Counted from the first letter of the stretch, positions 12,677 through 27,351 are shown. The stretch is DNA of 64,000 nt from Paramecium sonneborni (GCA_905182985.1 CAJJDN010000107.1:76578-140577), one strand, 5' to 3'. Program-made: numbers and translations. Notes: generated by a model from the sequence alone, not told the origin.

Positions 12677-13943
12677 ATGAATTACATTAACAATCAATAT
12701 AAACTTATAAAGAAATTATCATAAGGTAGTTACGGAATAGTATATGAGGGTGAGAACATTCCAAATAAAAATATAGTAGCTATTAAAATAGAGAAAAAGG
12801 ATAAACCTTAAACTTTAGAGAGAGAAGTGTTGGTTTTATCTCGATTATAATTAATTACAGGAATACCTTAAATATATTGGAATGGATCTCATAATGGATA
12901 AAATATTTTAGTTATGTAATTTTTATCTAAAGATCTTGGATATTATTTAAAGGAATATCGAAAATTCAGTCTAAAAAGTGTGTTAATGATTGCAGATTAA
13001 TTAATAAAAATTCTTAGGAATATTCATTCTAAATCAATTTTACATAGAGATTTAAAGCCAGAAAACTTAATGTATCACTAAAGATAAATTTATATAGTAG
13101 ATTTTGGTATTAGCAAGATCTATAAAGACAGTAATTTAAGACATATGTAAATTTAATAAAAATAATAAATAGACCATTTAGAGATGGCAGACCATTTGTA
13201 GGAACTACTAGATATGCTCCTATTGCTGCTCATAAAGGTCATGAATTAAGTAGAAAAGATGATCTTGAAACTCTTATTTATATTTTGGTTCTCTTTCTTA
13301 AAGGGTATATATAAATCATTAATTTAGATTAAAGAGTTCTACCATGGCAAAACTAGATTTCGTAAAATAATAAAGAAAGGTAAAAATTGATAGGCGAAAA
13401 AAAGATTAAATTAAGTTCTACTGAAATTTGTTAAGATTTACCAATCGAATTCTAAAAAGCTTTAGAGTAATATTATAAATAAATATAATCAAGTCATATT
13501 AAAAGTCTTGCATTCTAAGTTGAACCTGATTATGATTATTTAATTAATTTGTTTAGAAAACTAGGCTAAAGACATGGATTTGAATATGATAATCTATTCG
13601 ATTGGTGTAAAGATGAAGAAATTATAGCTTAAACCAAAATAATGTAATAGAGCGAGAAAAATCACCCTTTTTCACTTAAATGGTATTATATCATTAATTC
13701 TATTTATCCAGCTAATCTTTATAAATCCCATCCACTATAGAATGTTTTGAAAAAAAATAATCATCTATTTCTAACATTTTATAAAATCCTATGCAAATTT
13801 CATAAAGTGCTGTTATTATGGAGATTAATTCAGAAGCCAGTCTTTCTGATGACATCACAAACTAACTCTATAATAACTATAAGTAATTAGAAAATTTTAC
13901 AAACTTATATAAAAACCATCTCATGATCATGAAACATAAATGA
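12677..13943 (+). CDS. casein kinase 1-like protein kinase
   Basis: 393 residues after introns of 26, 30 and 29 nt. Kinase motifs in order: LSQGSYGIVYEG (Gly loop), VAIKIE (ATP lysine), HRDLKPENLMY (catalytic loop), IVDFGISK (metal-binding Asp), then FVGTTRYAPIAAHKGHELSR, which occupies the position of the CK1 signature (GTARYASINTHLG...SRRDDLES) and lacks the usual APE. DDLETLIYILVLFLKGVLPW continues the CK1 pattern. All catalytic residues are present, so it should be an active Ser/Thr kinase. The C-terminal 90 residues after the kinase core are polar and unconserved in appearance. Confidence 0.9.
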
Positions 13944-14131
13944 AACTCTTGATTTATAAATATTTATTCTTATTCAATTCATTTACAAAATTTGATTTAA
14001 GGTTTTTTCATTCCTCAATTTTCAAACTCTCGCTTTATCAAATAATAATTAAAGAATTTTAGTGCAATCCTTTTTTAGCATTTTTCTTCACATCAAAAAT
14101 ATATATAATAAATTAATATTTAAACTTACGA

Positions 14132-14854
14132 ATGTCTGAACAGATTACTTATTCGTAAGTTATTGAGTTTTTCTGGTTTTTCTTTCCTTTTATACTATTC
14201 ATATGTGCTGTTCTCATGAAATTTTACATAAAGACAAACATTCATATTGATTAAATACAGAATAAATCATAATCATACAGCAAATAAAATCAAAATGGAA
14301 TTAAATAAAATGAGCTTCAAAAAAATAATAATGATAGTCTTTAAGGTCCAGGTATTGGATTATCATTTATTATAATTAGAAATACAAATTGTTAGTGATG
14401 TTTCACAAAATCAACAGATTAATATAGTTTATGAAGGAGAAAAAAAATAAATATCATAGGCATAGTAAATGTAATAAATACCTTAATTATCAACTATTTC
14501 TCCAAATCTAACAGAAAATGTAAAGATTAATGTTTATTATTCAAATTTAGACAAGAACTGTTAAATTGTTTAATGGATTAAATGAAATTGTTTCAACTTA
14601 TTTTCCTTTACTTTCAGTCTCGATAATTTGTATTAATAATTTTGCTGCATGGAGTTGGGCATTATCTTTCTTTATTTTATTTCTAATTTTTATTATTGCT
14701 TTCAATATAATTTAATTCTAAAGCAACTTTTCAGATACAATAAAAAGTAAGTGTTTATATTATTTAACAAGAATTTTTATACATAAGTCATCACATATGG
14801 CTATGTGGTTTATTTATTAGTTATTTGGCCTGCAAATTAAAATTGTACAATTGA
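14132..14854 (+). CDS. small membrane protein, unknown function
   Basis: 212 residues after introns of 28, 31 and 25 nt (exact codon multiple). One N-terminal membrane segment (EFFWFFFPFILFICAVLM), a polar Asn/Gln loop of about 90 residues, and two or three hydrophobic segments near the C-terminus (LLSVSIICINNFAAW, WALSFFILFLIFIIAF, IWLCGLFISYLACKL). No family recognised. The last intron is inferred; without it the frame stays open further, so the C-terminus is the least certain part. Confidence 0.55.
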
Positions 14855-15191
14855 ATAAATAATTAATTTATACCATTAGTTTTTTCAAAGTAAATTGTTT
14901 AAATAATTTATTAACTCTCCTTTTTTAATTTGTAAAAGAATTATATCGTTATGATGAGGTTAGTATTTATATTTTCTACTTTAATTATTATTTTTATATT
15001 TTTTTCTTATCTAGGATTAGAAAAAAATAATAAAAATCTAGTGCCTAATTATAAATTTCACAAATATAATATCGAATATATTTTCTAACGAATTTACATT
15101 TTTAAAATTTTTTTGTTTCTAAGTGTTGATAATATATCATTTTCTATATGATCAAATAATTATTATCATCTTTTAGATTAAGCATTTATTC
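14855..15191. other. intergenic region, no gene seen
   Basis: 337 bp, A/T-rich, no supported frame, RNA or repeat. Confidence 0.55.
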
Positions 15192-15697
15192 ATGGATGCC
15201 TATATTTGTCCAAAAGCCTAAAACATATCTCCTGATGAAATTACTGTGTAGAAAAAACCTTAAATTGATATATACAAGCCCCCTTAAATTCATAAGCTAT
15301 AGCCTATAATTAAATTGAGTTTTCCTGAAGAGAATATGGATATTCAAAGAGAAAGATAATATTCAATGCTTAAACAGACAACATAAGATAATAGAATATC
15401 CAAATAAGAAATAAATGAAAATAGAATTGAACAACTTGAATAAAATGAAGAAAACCCTTTATATTTTTAAAATGACTAAAGGGATTAATAAAATGATTCA
15501 AGAGAAGATTCAAATAGTGCACTGCTTGAAGGTTATATGACATTAATAGAATAGTTAAATATAAACCAATACTTAAAAATCCAATTAGTCCAAAGAATTG
15601 TTAAAATGATGGAGAATCACAAAAATCTGTCAAAAAGGTCACGTTTAATAAAAAGTAAAATGTAATTTATAGCAGCTTCAGAAAATAAAAGTAATGA
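15192..15697 (+). CDS. small polar protein with RVxF-like motif
   Basis: 160 residues after one 23-nt intron; exact codon multiple. The chain is proline-, Gln- and Glu-rich and probably disordered (YKPPQIHKLQPIIKL early, many Gln codons TAA/TAG in the middle). The spliced C-terminus ILKNPISPKNCQ...SVKKVTFNKKQNVIY contains KKVTF, which fits the docking consensus for protein phosphatase 1 ([K/R]-x-[V/I]-x-F); that function is inference only. No domain, signal peptide or membrane segment. Confidence 0.55.
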
Positions 15698-16237
15698 AAA
15701 AAAACTACTTTAATTACTTTAAATCTTTTGACTGAATTATATATTTTCACTTTCTTTTTTAACTGAATTGTTCTTAAAAGGATATAAAAGAATTAAAAAT
15801 TTTCATTAATTATATTATTTATTCTTTTGGTTATCCTTAATAAAAATGATCTAAAAATTCCGAATAAATATCTCAATTTACAAAGTTTATTTTTATATGT
15901 TCAAAGTTATTTTGGTTAAACTAAAAGATGATATTGAAATCTTTTATTATAAAAATGATCCAGCTTATAAAAGGGAAAAAATACTGATAAAATATATAAA
16001 CTAATTATATTAATTAGAGAAGAAAATAAAATTAATCAGTTACTAGAATGATAATCTATATAATTAAAAATGATTCTAAGTTTATTTATAAGAAAATTTA
16101 AGATATGTATTATAATTAATTTGATATTGATTATGTAAAAACTCTAAAATAGAAATAGTAAAAAATTAATAGTTGGTATTATTTTGAATAATAAGTAATA
16201 TTAAGTAATTAATATATAATATTTAAGAAAAGTAAGT
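15698..16237. other. intergenic region with one doubtful short frame
   Basis: 540 bp. A code-6 frame from ATG 15846 to TGA 16073 (75 residues, Lys/Ile/Tyr-rich, starting MIQKFRINIS) is present, but open frames of this length arise easily when TGA is the only stop in A/T-rich DNA, so I do not call it a gene. Nothing else is recognised. Confidence 0.4.
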
Positions 16238-17223
16238 ATGATAAAAGAATACTAACCTAAAATATTTCGTAAAGATTAATTTACATTGAGATATAAAGAT
16301 TTAGAGGAGATATACAATGAAGAAATGTCTCCTACTTAAATTGAATTAGGGTATGATACTGAGTTGCAACAAGTAAAAGAAAAGATAATAAATAGACAGT
16401 AGTAGTTAAGCATATTGTAAAAGAGCAATTATTCAATGACATATAAAGAAAATAAGCTTTAATGGAGTGTAAAGTACATTCTGAAATAAAAAATGATCAT
16501 TTAGTGGAATTATTTGATTGTTTTTAAAATGAAGAAGAATATACGTTAATATTGGAATATATGAATAACGCTAACTATTTTAGGGATAAAATAGAAACAG
16601 TAATAAAATTTATATATTAATATATAAAGGAGTTAAAGATAATATCAACAGAAGCAAAAATGAAGTCTTACATGTCTGATGTATTAGAGGGATTAGACTA
16701 CCTGCATAAGCAAGGTATTCTACCGATTCTTGGCTAGGATATATTCATTGTGACATTAAATTAGAGAATCTGTTCTGTGAAAAATTGGAGGATCAAGTTT
16801 TTAGAAATGTATTCAACTCTTTTAATTAGGTTAAATTAGGAGATTTAGGATTGGTGCATATATATGATATAAATACAGGACAAGGTTTGATGCCAGTTAA
16901 ATGTGGAACAGCTAATTACATAGCACCAGAAATAACCAATAATGCTATAGTGACTCCAAAAATAGACATATGGTCACTTGGAATTATATTATATACTATG
17001 AGTTGTGGTTATAAACCTACTCAAATTCAAGGGTCGTTCAATCTATTATTATTTATCTAGATACAAGTATACATAAGGTCCCATACCCTTTAGAAAAGTA
17101 GATTGGAAAAAGAGATCAAAAGAATTATAAAATATTATAACATTAATGCTTGACATGGATCCTAATTAAAGACCATCTTGTCAAGAATTAATGTAACATG
17201 CTTGGTTTGAAATCGATTCTTGA
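16238..17223 (+). CDS. protein kinase, non-RD type with DLG motif
   Basis: 286 residues after introns of 23, 30, 23, 21 and 28 nt. Clear kinase core: VVVKHIVK (ATP-binding Lys strand), HSEIKNDHLVELFDCFQ, YTLILEYMN (hinge), GLDYLHKQG, HCDIKLENLF (catalytic loop), LGDLGLV (DFG position), CGTANYIAPE (activation segment end) and DIWSLGIILYTM. The arginine before the catalytic Asp is Cys, so this is a non-RD kinase; DFG is DLG; the glycine loop is reduced to one Gly (ELGYDTELQQ). It ends RPSCQELMQHAWF, the usual last helix. Catalytic Asp and Asn are kept, so activity is plausible. The domain is almost the whole protein. Confidence 0.85.
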
Positions 17224-17266
17224 TATTAAAAGTGTTTTTATATATACAAATTTTTTCTTTACATAT

Positions 17267-17682
17267 TCAGATTTACTTTATTTACCTTTGATCTGGTTCC
17301 CAAAATTCACTGAAATTAAATCCAAATACTTTATAAAAGAAACCCCTATCCTTTCTTTTAAAACTATCAAAAGAAGGTAATCCAGAAACCTTATTTTATT
17401 AAAATAAAAATACTTTTGCATCAATTAAGTCCTTTTTATCCCCTTCATAACGATGTTATAATAATTTACTATAATCATCAAAAATTTTCTCACAATTCTT
17501 TTTACAAATATCACCATCTACTAATTTTTAACAGGGTTCCAAACATTTTTAATATTCTAAAATTTCATTATAATGTATTTTATACTCTCTGATAAATCAA
17601 AATACACTTTCATTCTTTCTTATTGTTCAGATGAATAAACATGATAAACTTCACTTCTAAGAATTACTTTTTCCTTTATCAT
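17267..17682 (-). CDS. small cysteine-containing protein, unknown function
   Basis: 130 residues after one 23-nt intron. The central helix pair CLEPCQKLVDGDICKKNC is followed by FDDYSKLLQHRYEGDKKDLI; the C-x3-C...C-x3-C spacing resembles twin-Cys mitochondrial intermembrane-space proteins, although it does not match the canonical CX9C spacing. The C-terminus is aromatic (GFFYKVFGFNFSEFW). No signal peptide or membrane span. It is tail-to-tail with the kinase gene (43 bp). Confidence 0.55.
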
Positions 17683-17852
17683 ATTTTTTATTTATAAATT
17701 AAATAATTTCTAAAATTTCCATTTTCACTTTAATATAATTTATGTATATTGACAAAAAAATAACTAAAACAACATCAAATTATTCTAATTCAATTATTTG
17801 ATTTCTATTATTTAATGATTATAAAAATAATCTTAAAAATTTATAACAAAAA

Positions 17853-19686
17853 ATGACACAAACTATCAATACAGATTTAATGTTACGAATGAGTACGTTA
17901 AATTAAGAGTTTAATTTGTTAGCAACAAATACTAATTTGTTTATGAGAACAATTAAAGATGAATTGTTATAATAGCAATAGGATAATTAAGCTAGTCGAT
18001 AAATCTGTGATCTTAATACTTAAGTATAAATTTATTGTAAATAGAGTGTTAGTGAATTGAGATGGCATTTGGATTAACAGGTAGGTAATCTTTATAAGAA
18101 ATATGAGGAATAAGTTAATGATAAAATAAAGGAATTTGAAAGCATTTAAAAATAAAAAGAAATTTCAGAATAAAATAGAATAAAAGAATTAGAGTAGAGA
18201 TTTAACCAATATGATGAGATAATTAAAGAATTAGATAAAAAATGGGAATCTAAATCTAACGATCGTTATATAGCAAGCATTATTCAAAAAAACTTATTAA
18301 CAAACCAAAATATAGGGTAATTTATTGTTGATAAAGTATTGAAATTAACAGATGAGCATGTTTAAAATAAAATAAATGAACTTCAAAAGTTGATTGATGA
18401 AAGAATAACAAATTAATTTCTTTAAATATCTAATTATTAAATTCAGATAAGAAAATGCGAATCAAAATTTGAAGAATTATAAAATCAATTACACATATAA
18501 AAAGAGTTTTAGATGGATTTTTAAAAATCTTAATAACAAAAACTAAAAGTTTTATCCCATCAAAATTCTTTATTCAAAGAAGTTATTTAATAATAAGTTC
18601 ATAAGTAATACTCTATAATATAATTAGTCTAATAGAATAATTAGAATCGAATAAGACTAATATTAAAGATCTAAATGAATAAATGACCAAACAACTTGAA
18701 TAAGTTTCTATTGGCAAAATTGATAACAATGAATAATTAATGCAGATTATTATATAAGAGTAACATAAAATAAGAGAACTTGAGTTGAAGTACGATTTGA
18801 TATTTTAAAATGAGAATGAAAATAAATTAAAATTGGAATAAATGCAATAGGATTACAGTCAATAAAATTAAACAGCATTAAATTAAATTAATACAATGGA
18901 TAGTGAAATGAAAAATATTAATTTTGCAATTAATGGAATCTATGAAAAAATGAATACTATTACTTTAAATCCTTAAACAGCATAAGAGCCTAAACAACTT
19001 GAAAAACCATAAGATAAATTTAAACCATTATTAATAAGTTAAAAAATTTAAAAGTAATTCAGTTTAAAAGAATAAATCGCATAAATTGAAATCTTATTTC
19101 GACATGTTTAATTATTATTCAGTCATATCTGTAAAACTTACAAGAATGAATAAAAAATTGAATTACAGAAATAAAAATTAAAATCAGAGCTTACAAGAAA
19201 CAATTCAAATGAATAAATTCATTCTGATATCGATCATCCTTAATATGTATTTTAACAATATATGCAATAATAAAAATAAGAATAATCATAAAAGCCTGAA
19301 TCATTAAAAATTGAGTAACCTTAACCTTAGTAATAAACATTAAACCCTTAAAATTAACTGAAGATTAATATTCAACCTGTATATTAAGGTCATGATGATT
19401 ATTTTGGAGATACAAGATTATATTTTCATACAGCCTTGAAACCTCTATATATTTAAGGGAAATGTAAGAATTTGAATTAAAGATAGAACATGCAATTGAC
19501 ATTCGACCATAAGTTGAAATGCAATAGTTATCAGCAAAGGTGAAACAAATGGCAAATTTATTTTGTGATTCAGATTTAAGACAATAATTATTTGAAAATA
19601 GCTAAAGTTTTAGACCTGGATCAGGAAAGAAAAGATTACCAAAAATTAATTCAAAAAGTTTTAATATTTCAAACGATGATTAATGA
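17853..19686 (+). CDS. coiled-coil protein, unknown function
   Basis: 595 residues after two 23-nt introns. The N-terminal 450 residues are almost continuous coiled coil (LMLRMSTLNQEFNLLATNTN, later LIEQLESNKTNIKDLNEQM). There follows a Pro/Gln-rich linker (IEQPQPQQQTLNPQN), a short folded-looking stretch (YFGDTRLYFHTALKPLYI) and a basic C-terminus (FRPGSGKKRLPKINSK). The shape suggests a cytoskeletal or basal-body component; nothing diagnostic is visible. Its stop is 41 bp from that of phosphoglycerate mutase. Confidence 0.7.
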
Positions 19687-19727
19687 GGATAATTTTACAT
19701 TTTGTTTATTGATACTAATTTATTTTA

Positions 19728-20529
19728 TCATTTCTTTGCACCTTATTTAGCAACAGCTTCCATTTTTTTTCTAATTTCTTCTTAATCTCCTAAATAATAA
19801 GAGCCCAAAGACTTTAAATTGTTATCGAATTCATAAACCAAAGGAACACTTGTTGGAATATTTAATTCAAGAATGTCTAATTAAATAAGAGATTATCATA
19901 CCTTTTTCAGAAACATTATCTAAATATTTCACAATGCTTCTTAATGAATTACCATGAGCAACAACTAAAACATTTTTACCTGCAAGGACATCTTTAGCAA
20001 TATGATCATGCCAGAAAGGAATAACTCTAACTACAGTGTCTTTAAGACATTCAGTGAGGGGTAAAGCATCCTTAGGAACATCAGCGTATCTTCTATCATT
20101 AGCTGGATTTCTAGGATCAGTTGGTTCTAAAGGAGGAGGTGGAATATCATATGATCTTCTCCATATTTTGACTTAATCTTCACCATGTTTTTAAGCTGTT
20201 TCACTCTTATTTAAACCTTGAAGTGCTCCATAATGTCTTTCATTAAGTCTCCAACTTTTAATGACTGGTAAATATTGGGATTGCATTTCTTCTGCTGCAT
20301 AATTATATGTTTGAATAGCTCTAGTCAAAACAGATGTATAGACTTAATGAAATAAGAATCCTTCTTTCTTAAGTAACAAACCAGCAGCTTTAGCTTCTTC
20401 AACTCCTTTTTAGGAGAGAGTAACATCATGCCAACCTGTAAATCTATTCTCTTTATTCCATTAAGATTCTCCATGTCTAAGGAAAACAACTCTGTATCTG
20501 GCTGAAGCATTCTTGAACACTGTTTGCAT
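19728..20529 (-). CDS. phosphoglycerate mutase, cofactor-dependent
   Basis: 258 residues after one 25-nt intron. It interconverts 3- and 2-phosphoglycerate in glycolysis. Landmarks: [12 protein letters not shown] (phosphohistidine), [36 protein letters not shown], the long [15 protein letters not shown] loop of d[14 protein letters not shown], and [17 protein letters not shown] with the second catalytic His. It aligns to full length with no truncation; all active-site residues are present. It is cytosolic with no targeting extension. The start at 20529 is 53 bp from the stop of the upstream ABCF gene. Confidence 0.95.
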
Positions 20530-20582
20530 TTTTAATAAATTAATTTATTGTACACAATTGTATTATATTGATAATAAGATAT

Positions 20583-22784
<2,202 letters not shown>

Positions 22785-23859
22785 TTTAAATATGTTAATT
22801 ATATTTATTTATTATTTAATAAAATTACTATAAAATCGTTTCACCATTATCATAATTAATTATTTTATTTTTTATTAATCATTACACTATTCTCAATTAA
22901 CCTTTCATACCATCTTTAAATATTTTTAATTTCAAGAATTTATTTCTTAACTCAATTATTTATTTTATTTTCAATTATTTTAGATTAAAACTAAAGTAAA
23001 TCTTTCATCAATGTTTAAATAAATAAAGAGTATATATTTCAATCTTTAAAGTAGTATCAATATTTAATTTACATTATCATTTCAATTACTACATCTTTAG
23101 AATTCATCAAAGTAATTAATTCAATAGATTTATACTAATTAAAATTAAAAATCACAATATTTTTATCTAGATATACTAGTAAAATAGTAAAATAAATATT
23201 CTATTTACAGAATATTTAGTTAACAAAAACAAGAAAATTAACAAAAAAAAAACTCTTTTAACATTTTATTTATCTTTATTATCAAAATTATAATCATGTA
23301 GATTTTATAATCTACATAGAATAATTAATAAAGAAAAAACTTTTTCATTTACTTAATTCACATTTATCGCTCTATTATTTTTTGGTTTTTCCAAACTAGA
23401 TCTAAGGGATATTCAAATAGACACTTAATTTATAATTGTCTTTAGATTAATTTCTAGAAAATTAATTTGATTCAAAGATAAATATTTTTTTGCAATGAAA
23501 TAAAAAGAATGCTTTTGCAATAAAGTAGTATTAATAAATGTTCTAAATAATTAATGATTAGTCAATAGGATTATTGAAAATAATGTTTAAATATTATTAT
23601 GATGAAAGGTCCGAATGTTTGAATTTGCTATAAAATTATTAAACAGAACAAAATATTTCAAAGAGACATAAACTGCATTAATATATATAGAAATATTGGT
23701 CATTATAAAACTAAAATCAAATTTAAAGCAAATCATTTATTATTTTTGATTAATGTGTTTGCACTTATATAAAATTAATTAATATAGGATACAACAGAGT
23801 GTGGATTTTTTACCATTTAAAAAATTGAAATAACATTAATAGAATCAAAGAAGGCGATT
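22785..23859. other. intergenic region, no gene seen
   Basis: 1,075 bp of very A/T-rich DNA between the start of the ABCF gene and the stop of the Myb-like gene. Read in code 6 on both strands it gives only short frames; no RNA gene, repeat or conserved box is apparent. It is long for this gene-dense window and could hold a decayed gene. Confidence 0.5.
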
Positions 23860-24448
23860 TCAAGGATGGATAACAGTTGGGATTTGTTTGTTCATCTATC
23901 TGCTTTTCTTTTTTCCTTTTGCCAAGGGATTAAATTTTTGATGATGAGATCGACATTAGGTAGCTGTTCTAGAGGGAATGAAGTGGCTCATTAACTTAAA
24001 TATTTTTTTTGACTTCTTATCATATTTAGACCTTAAAATTGACTCATGATTTTTCACGAATTCTAGATATAGTAAATGTTCTTGTTTAGTCCAATGACCT
24101 ATAGATAAGACCTAGATGTACCATTTATTCTTGATTGAGAGTCATCATCATTCAATACACACTGTTCTTCTTGTCCAAAGTCAACTTCAGTTTAATGATT
24201 ATTTTGTGGAGTTTTAGTGATATTTGGAGACTCAATCTACTTCTGAGTAATTCCATTGTTCAAAATAAATGGTGCTTCATACTTATATTATGGCACAGTC
24301 ATGGTAGTGGCTTGCTACTAAAACAACACTTTATGACTTATAATGTATCAATATTACAATATTATATGATTTATTATTGCGGAACATAGTAGAAAGGATT
24401 ATAATATTAGCCTGGGGGGTAATAATTACACATTAGATCTGGATTCAT
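23860..24448 (-). CDS. Myb/SANT-like DNA-binding protein
   Basis: 181 residues after introns of 20 and 23 nt. The N-terminal third is Tyr/Pro/Gln-rich (MCNYYPPGQYYNPFYYVP). A single Myb-like repeat follows: GHWTKQEHLLYLEFVKNHE with the first tryptophan and acidic helix, then KLMSHFIPSRTATQCRSHHQ, which is the recognition helix pattern of SHAQKYF-type single Myb repeats (RT-x-QCRSHHQKF). A basic nuclear-signal-like tail GKKKSRQMNKQ ends the protein. A sequence-specific transcription regulator is likely; the target is unknown. Confidence 0.82.
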
Positions 24449-24580
24449 CTGAATGAATTTTTTTTTTTCAAAAATAAATTATTAATTAATTTAATGCATT
24501 ATAACTTGGCTATTAAGGATGATACGAAGAGATCATTTATTTATTTATCTTTCTTTCTGTGAATTATTATTAATCATATG

Positions 24581-24847
24581 TCAATATCTTTTAAATTCAT
24601 ATATCAAATTCATTTCTGATTCACATTCGCAAGTCCCTACTAGATTATAGTTTTTTTAATTTTGTTCTATTCTTTAAAAGGATTAGTGAAGCCTATCTCT
24701 TTGAAAATTAAATCTCCTATCAATATAAATCATTTCAAAGCCTTCAAATAGAAATTCAATACTTTATTAGTCTTTTTCAAGACTTAGTTTAGCACTGAAT
24801 TGATTTACTGTGTCAGATTTAAAAAATTTTTTTTTCTTAATCTACAT
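24581..24847 (-). CDS. small hypothetical protein, possibly ubiquitin-like
   Basis: 88 residues without intron. The N-terminal half (MQIKKKKFFKSDTVNQF, then LEKDQQSIEFLFEGFEM) has the spacing of a ubiquitin-like beta-grasp: a short strand, an SDTV turn, a helix, and IEFLFEGF where ubiquitin has its LIFAG strand. The rest (IEQNQKNYNLVGTCECE) could be the last strands, but the order is only approximate. The small size and lack of a clear family make this a tentative gene. Confidence 0.4.
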
Positions 24848-25157
24848 TTTTTAAACACAATAATATATAAATATATCAAAATTAAGATCTAAAATGAGCT
24901 TCACTTTTTTAAATTAATTATTTAACGAACTTTTTTTTATTTTTCTACTTGTTAAATTTTTCTTATAAAAATTATTTATTGTTTAATTTTTATAATGTAT
25001 TTATTGAAACAAGGTAATCAATTAAATTAACTATTTTTTTTATTTCTTTTTGAAATTTTGAGTCTCAGAGTTTAAATAGTATTTGATGGTTATGCAACCA
25101 TTTTTTTTAGAATATACTTTAAATTAATTGAATAATAGAAATTATAATTGAATTATT
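24848..25157. other. intergenic region, no gene seen
   Basis: 310 bp between divergent genes, rich in T-tracts; no frame or RNA supported. Confidence 0.5.
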
Positions 25158-26687
25158 ATGAATCTAAATTTAGATATCATAAAAGAAGAAATTGAAGAGT
25201 CAGATGAATAGAAGTCTTATGAATAAAAAGAGAAAATTTAACAATTGACGATAAAAGATGATATGGAATTTCAAAATGAATAATTTATACCAGATGAAAT
25301 ACTAGAGGATGATTGCAATAGAGAATCAAATGTGGAAAATATATAATAGATGGCAACTGTAGTCTTGACTGGCTTAGGGGGATTTTATTCAGATTAAGCA
25401 ATAGATTATTAAGAATCAAAGCCACACTAGTAATAATATCGAAGACTTACAATTTATTCTAATTTCTCTTAGATTTTTAGATAAAGTGAAGTCGAGTTCG
25501 ATAAATTAGAATCTTAGAATCATAATTTATTTGAAAACTTTTCAGCACTTCTAGCTTGGGTTATACTTTTATACCAAACTCTCAACAATGCTATGATACC
25601 TGCTTGGATTATGACAATCCCACTTGATAAAGTAAATATATATAATAAAGTAGTATTTAAGAATAACTTGGAGGTTTTTAATATAGAGCTTATTTTTAAT
25701 TCCTTTAATGATGTATGAATAAAGAACTGGAAGTTTAGAAGTGAAATTGTAATATGAAATACAATATATTTTAAAATGGGAAAATATGAGATAACTTTAT
25801 TATGCAAGTCTAAGTCCTACTATAGCATCAGCAATATTTTTGTTTTGTTTTGATTACAATTATGTTGCTACAATATTTATTCTAGGATCATAAACAAATT
25901 TTTGGCTTTCATTTTGTCGAGAAAAAACTTAGAATCATTTTATAGAAAAACGAGGTTAGATATTTAGCTTTTTTGGGTATTAATTAAATTAAAAAGTTTT
26001 TTATTGATATGTATTGAATCTCTGGCAATGAATAAATAAGGGATTCCAGTTATAGCAAATAATTACATTAATACTTCTGTATTTATTTAAGTTCCATTAT
26101 TAAGATTATTGATAGGTTCTGCAGTTCCAGTAAAATATATGATAATAATTAGTTTGTATCTTCATATTTATTAGCTAGATGTTCTGAATTTAATAAAAGA
26201 GTAAGAAGTTCTTTCCCATTATACTTGAGCAATTATTTTATAGCAATATTTGTTAGTTTTAATATATTTATTGTTGCTTATTTTGTAGATGGTATATCAT
26301 TAGATAATAATCCAAATTTTGGATTTTTTGGATTGTTTACAAATTAGAAATTTATAGAGTTTTTGTAAGATTATTTAATTAAAAGATAGTTATACTTCAC
26401 TAATTATAATAATAGGAATATATATTTGTTCTGTGATGACAATTAAGTTATTTGATCCTTTGATTTTATCAATTTTTAACCTTCTCGAACCTTTGATAAG
26501 TTCAATATTTTGTAAATTTTCAGGAGTTTAATATTATCCTGATTTATTGAGTTATTTAGGGTATTTTTGGTTGTAATTTGGATAATTGTTAATTATCTTA
26601 GGATAAGATTGGCATAAAAAATAATAGGATATGAATGCCAAACAGAATTTACAATGTAAAAGTTCTTGGAGCAAGAAGACGTTGTGA
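25158..26687 (+). CDS. multi-span membrane protein resembling drug/metabolite transporters (DMT/EamA)
   Basis: About 430-460 residues depending on splicing. A soluble acidic N-terminus of about 100 residues precedes many hydrophobic spans: ALLAWVILLYQTLNNAMIPAW, FLIQSLFLIPLMMYE, ASLSPTIASAIFLFCF, LYLSNYFIAIFVSFNIFIV and, at the end, LLSYLGYFWLQFGQLLII followed by a charged tail. The alternation of spans and the final LGY...ILGQDWHKK element resemble ciliate DMT-family carriers, but no diagnostic residue exists. Introns near 25632, 25976 and 26130 are likely; those in 26130-26470 are uncertain, so internal boundaries should be treated as approximate. Confidence 0.6.
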
Positions 26688-27351
26688 TTCATATATTGTT
26701 ATTTAATTGTAATCAATAATTTAAATACTTCTAAAACATTTATAAACAAAAAAATCATATATTGCTTAGAGATTTTTATTTTAAAGCATCTTTTTTATAC
26801 CTCTCATAAATAAGTATGAATATAAAACAGGAAATTGGAAAGTAAAGTCAACCTGTAAAAATGAATTTTAGTTTTAATCGACTTATATGTGAATACACTC
26901 TATAAGGCTAATTTGACATTTGACAACTAATTAAACCTTTGAAATATTTTTTTGTTATGATAATTCAAAACATTTCAAACGTCATTTTAGACTTTTAGAC
27001 TTTTATCTGGTTATAATCTTTCATAAAAAAGTAAAAAATCATAATATTGAAAGTGGATTCAAAATTATATCGTATTTATTATATGTTTATTATTAATTTC
27101 TGAACTCCTATATATCACTGTATGTTAAACACAGAAACTATTCTTCAAAAAGCTAAAAAAAATTATTTTATACTTTTTTATTATCAGGTTAATTTATTAT
27201 TATAGTTGGATTACAAATACATTTTGAAAAAATAATAGGAATAAGAATAAAAATTAAAATTTATAAAATAACAATTATTTTATGATTTTAGAGCATTACA
27301 ATGATATACAAACAATAGTTAAATTTTAAACTTTATTTTTTTAATTAATTA
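26688..27351. other. intergenic region, no gene seen
   Basis: 664 bp, A/T-rich, no supported frame, RNA or repeat on either strand. Confidence 0.5.

Noticed and set aside
24135..24389. Plus-strand standard-code frame of 84 residues
   Set aside because: It is the antisense of the Myb-like gene, whose code-6 frame and splice sites explain the region.
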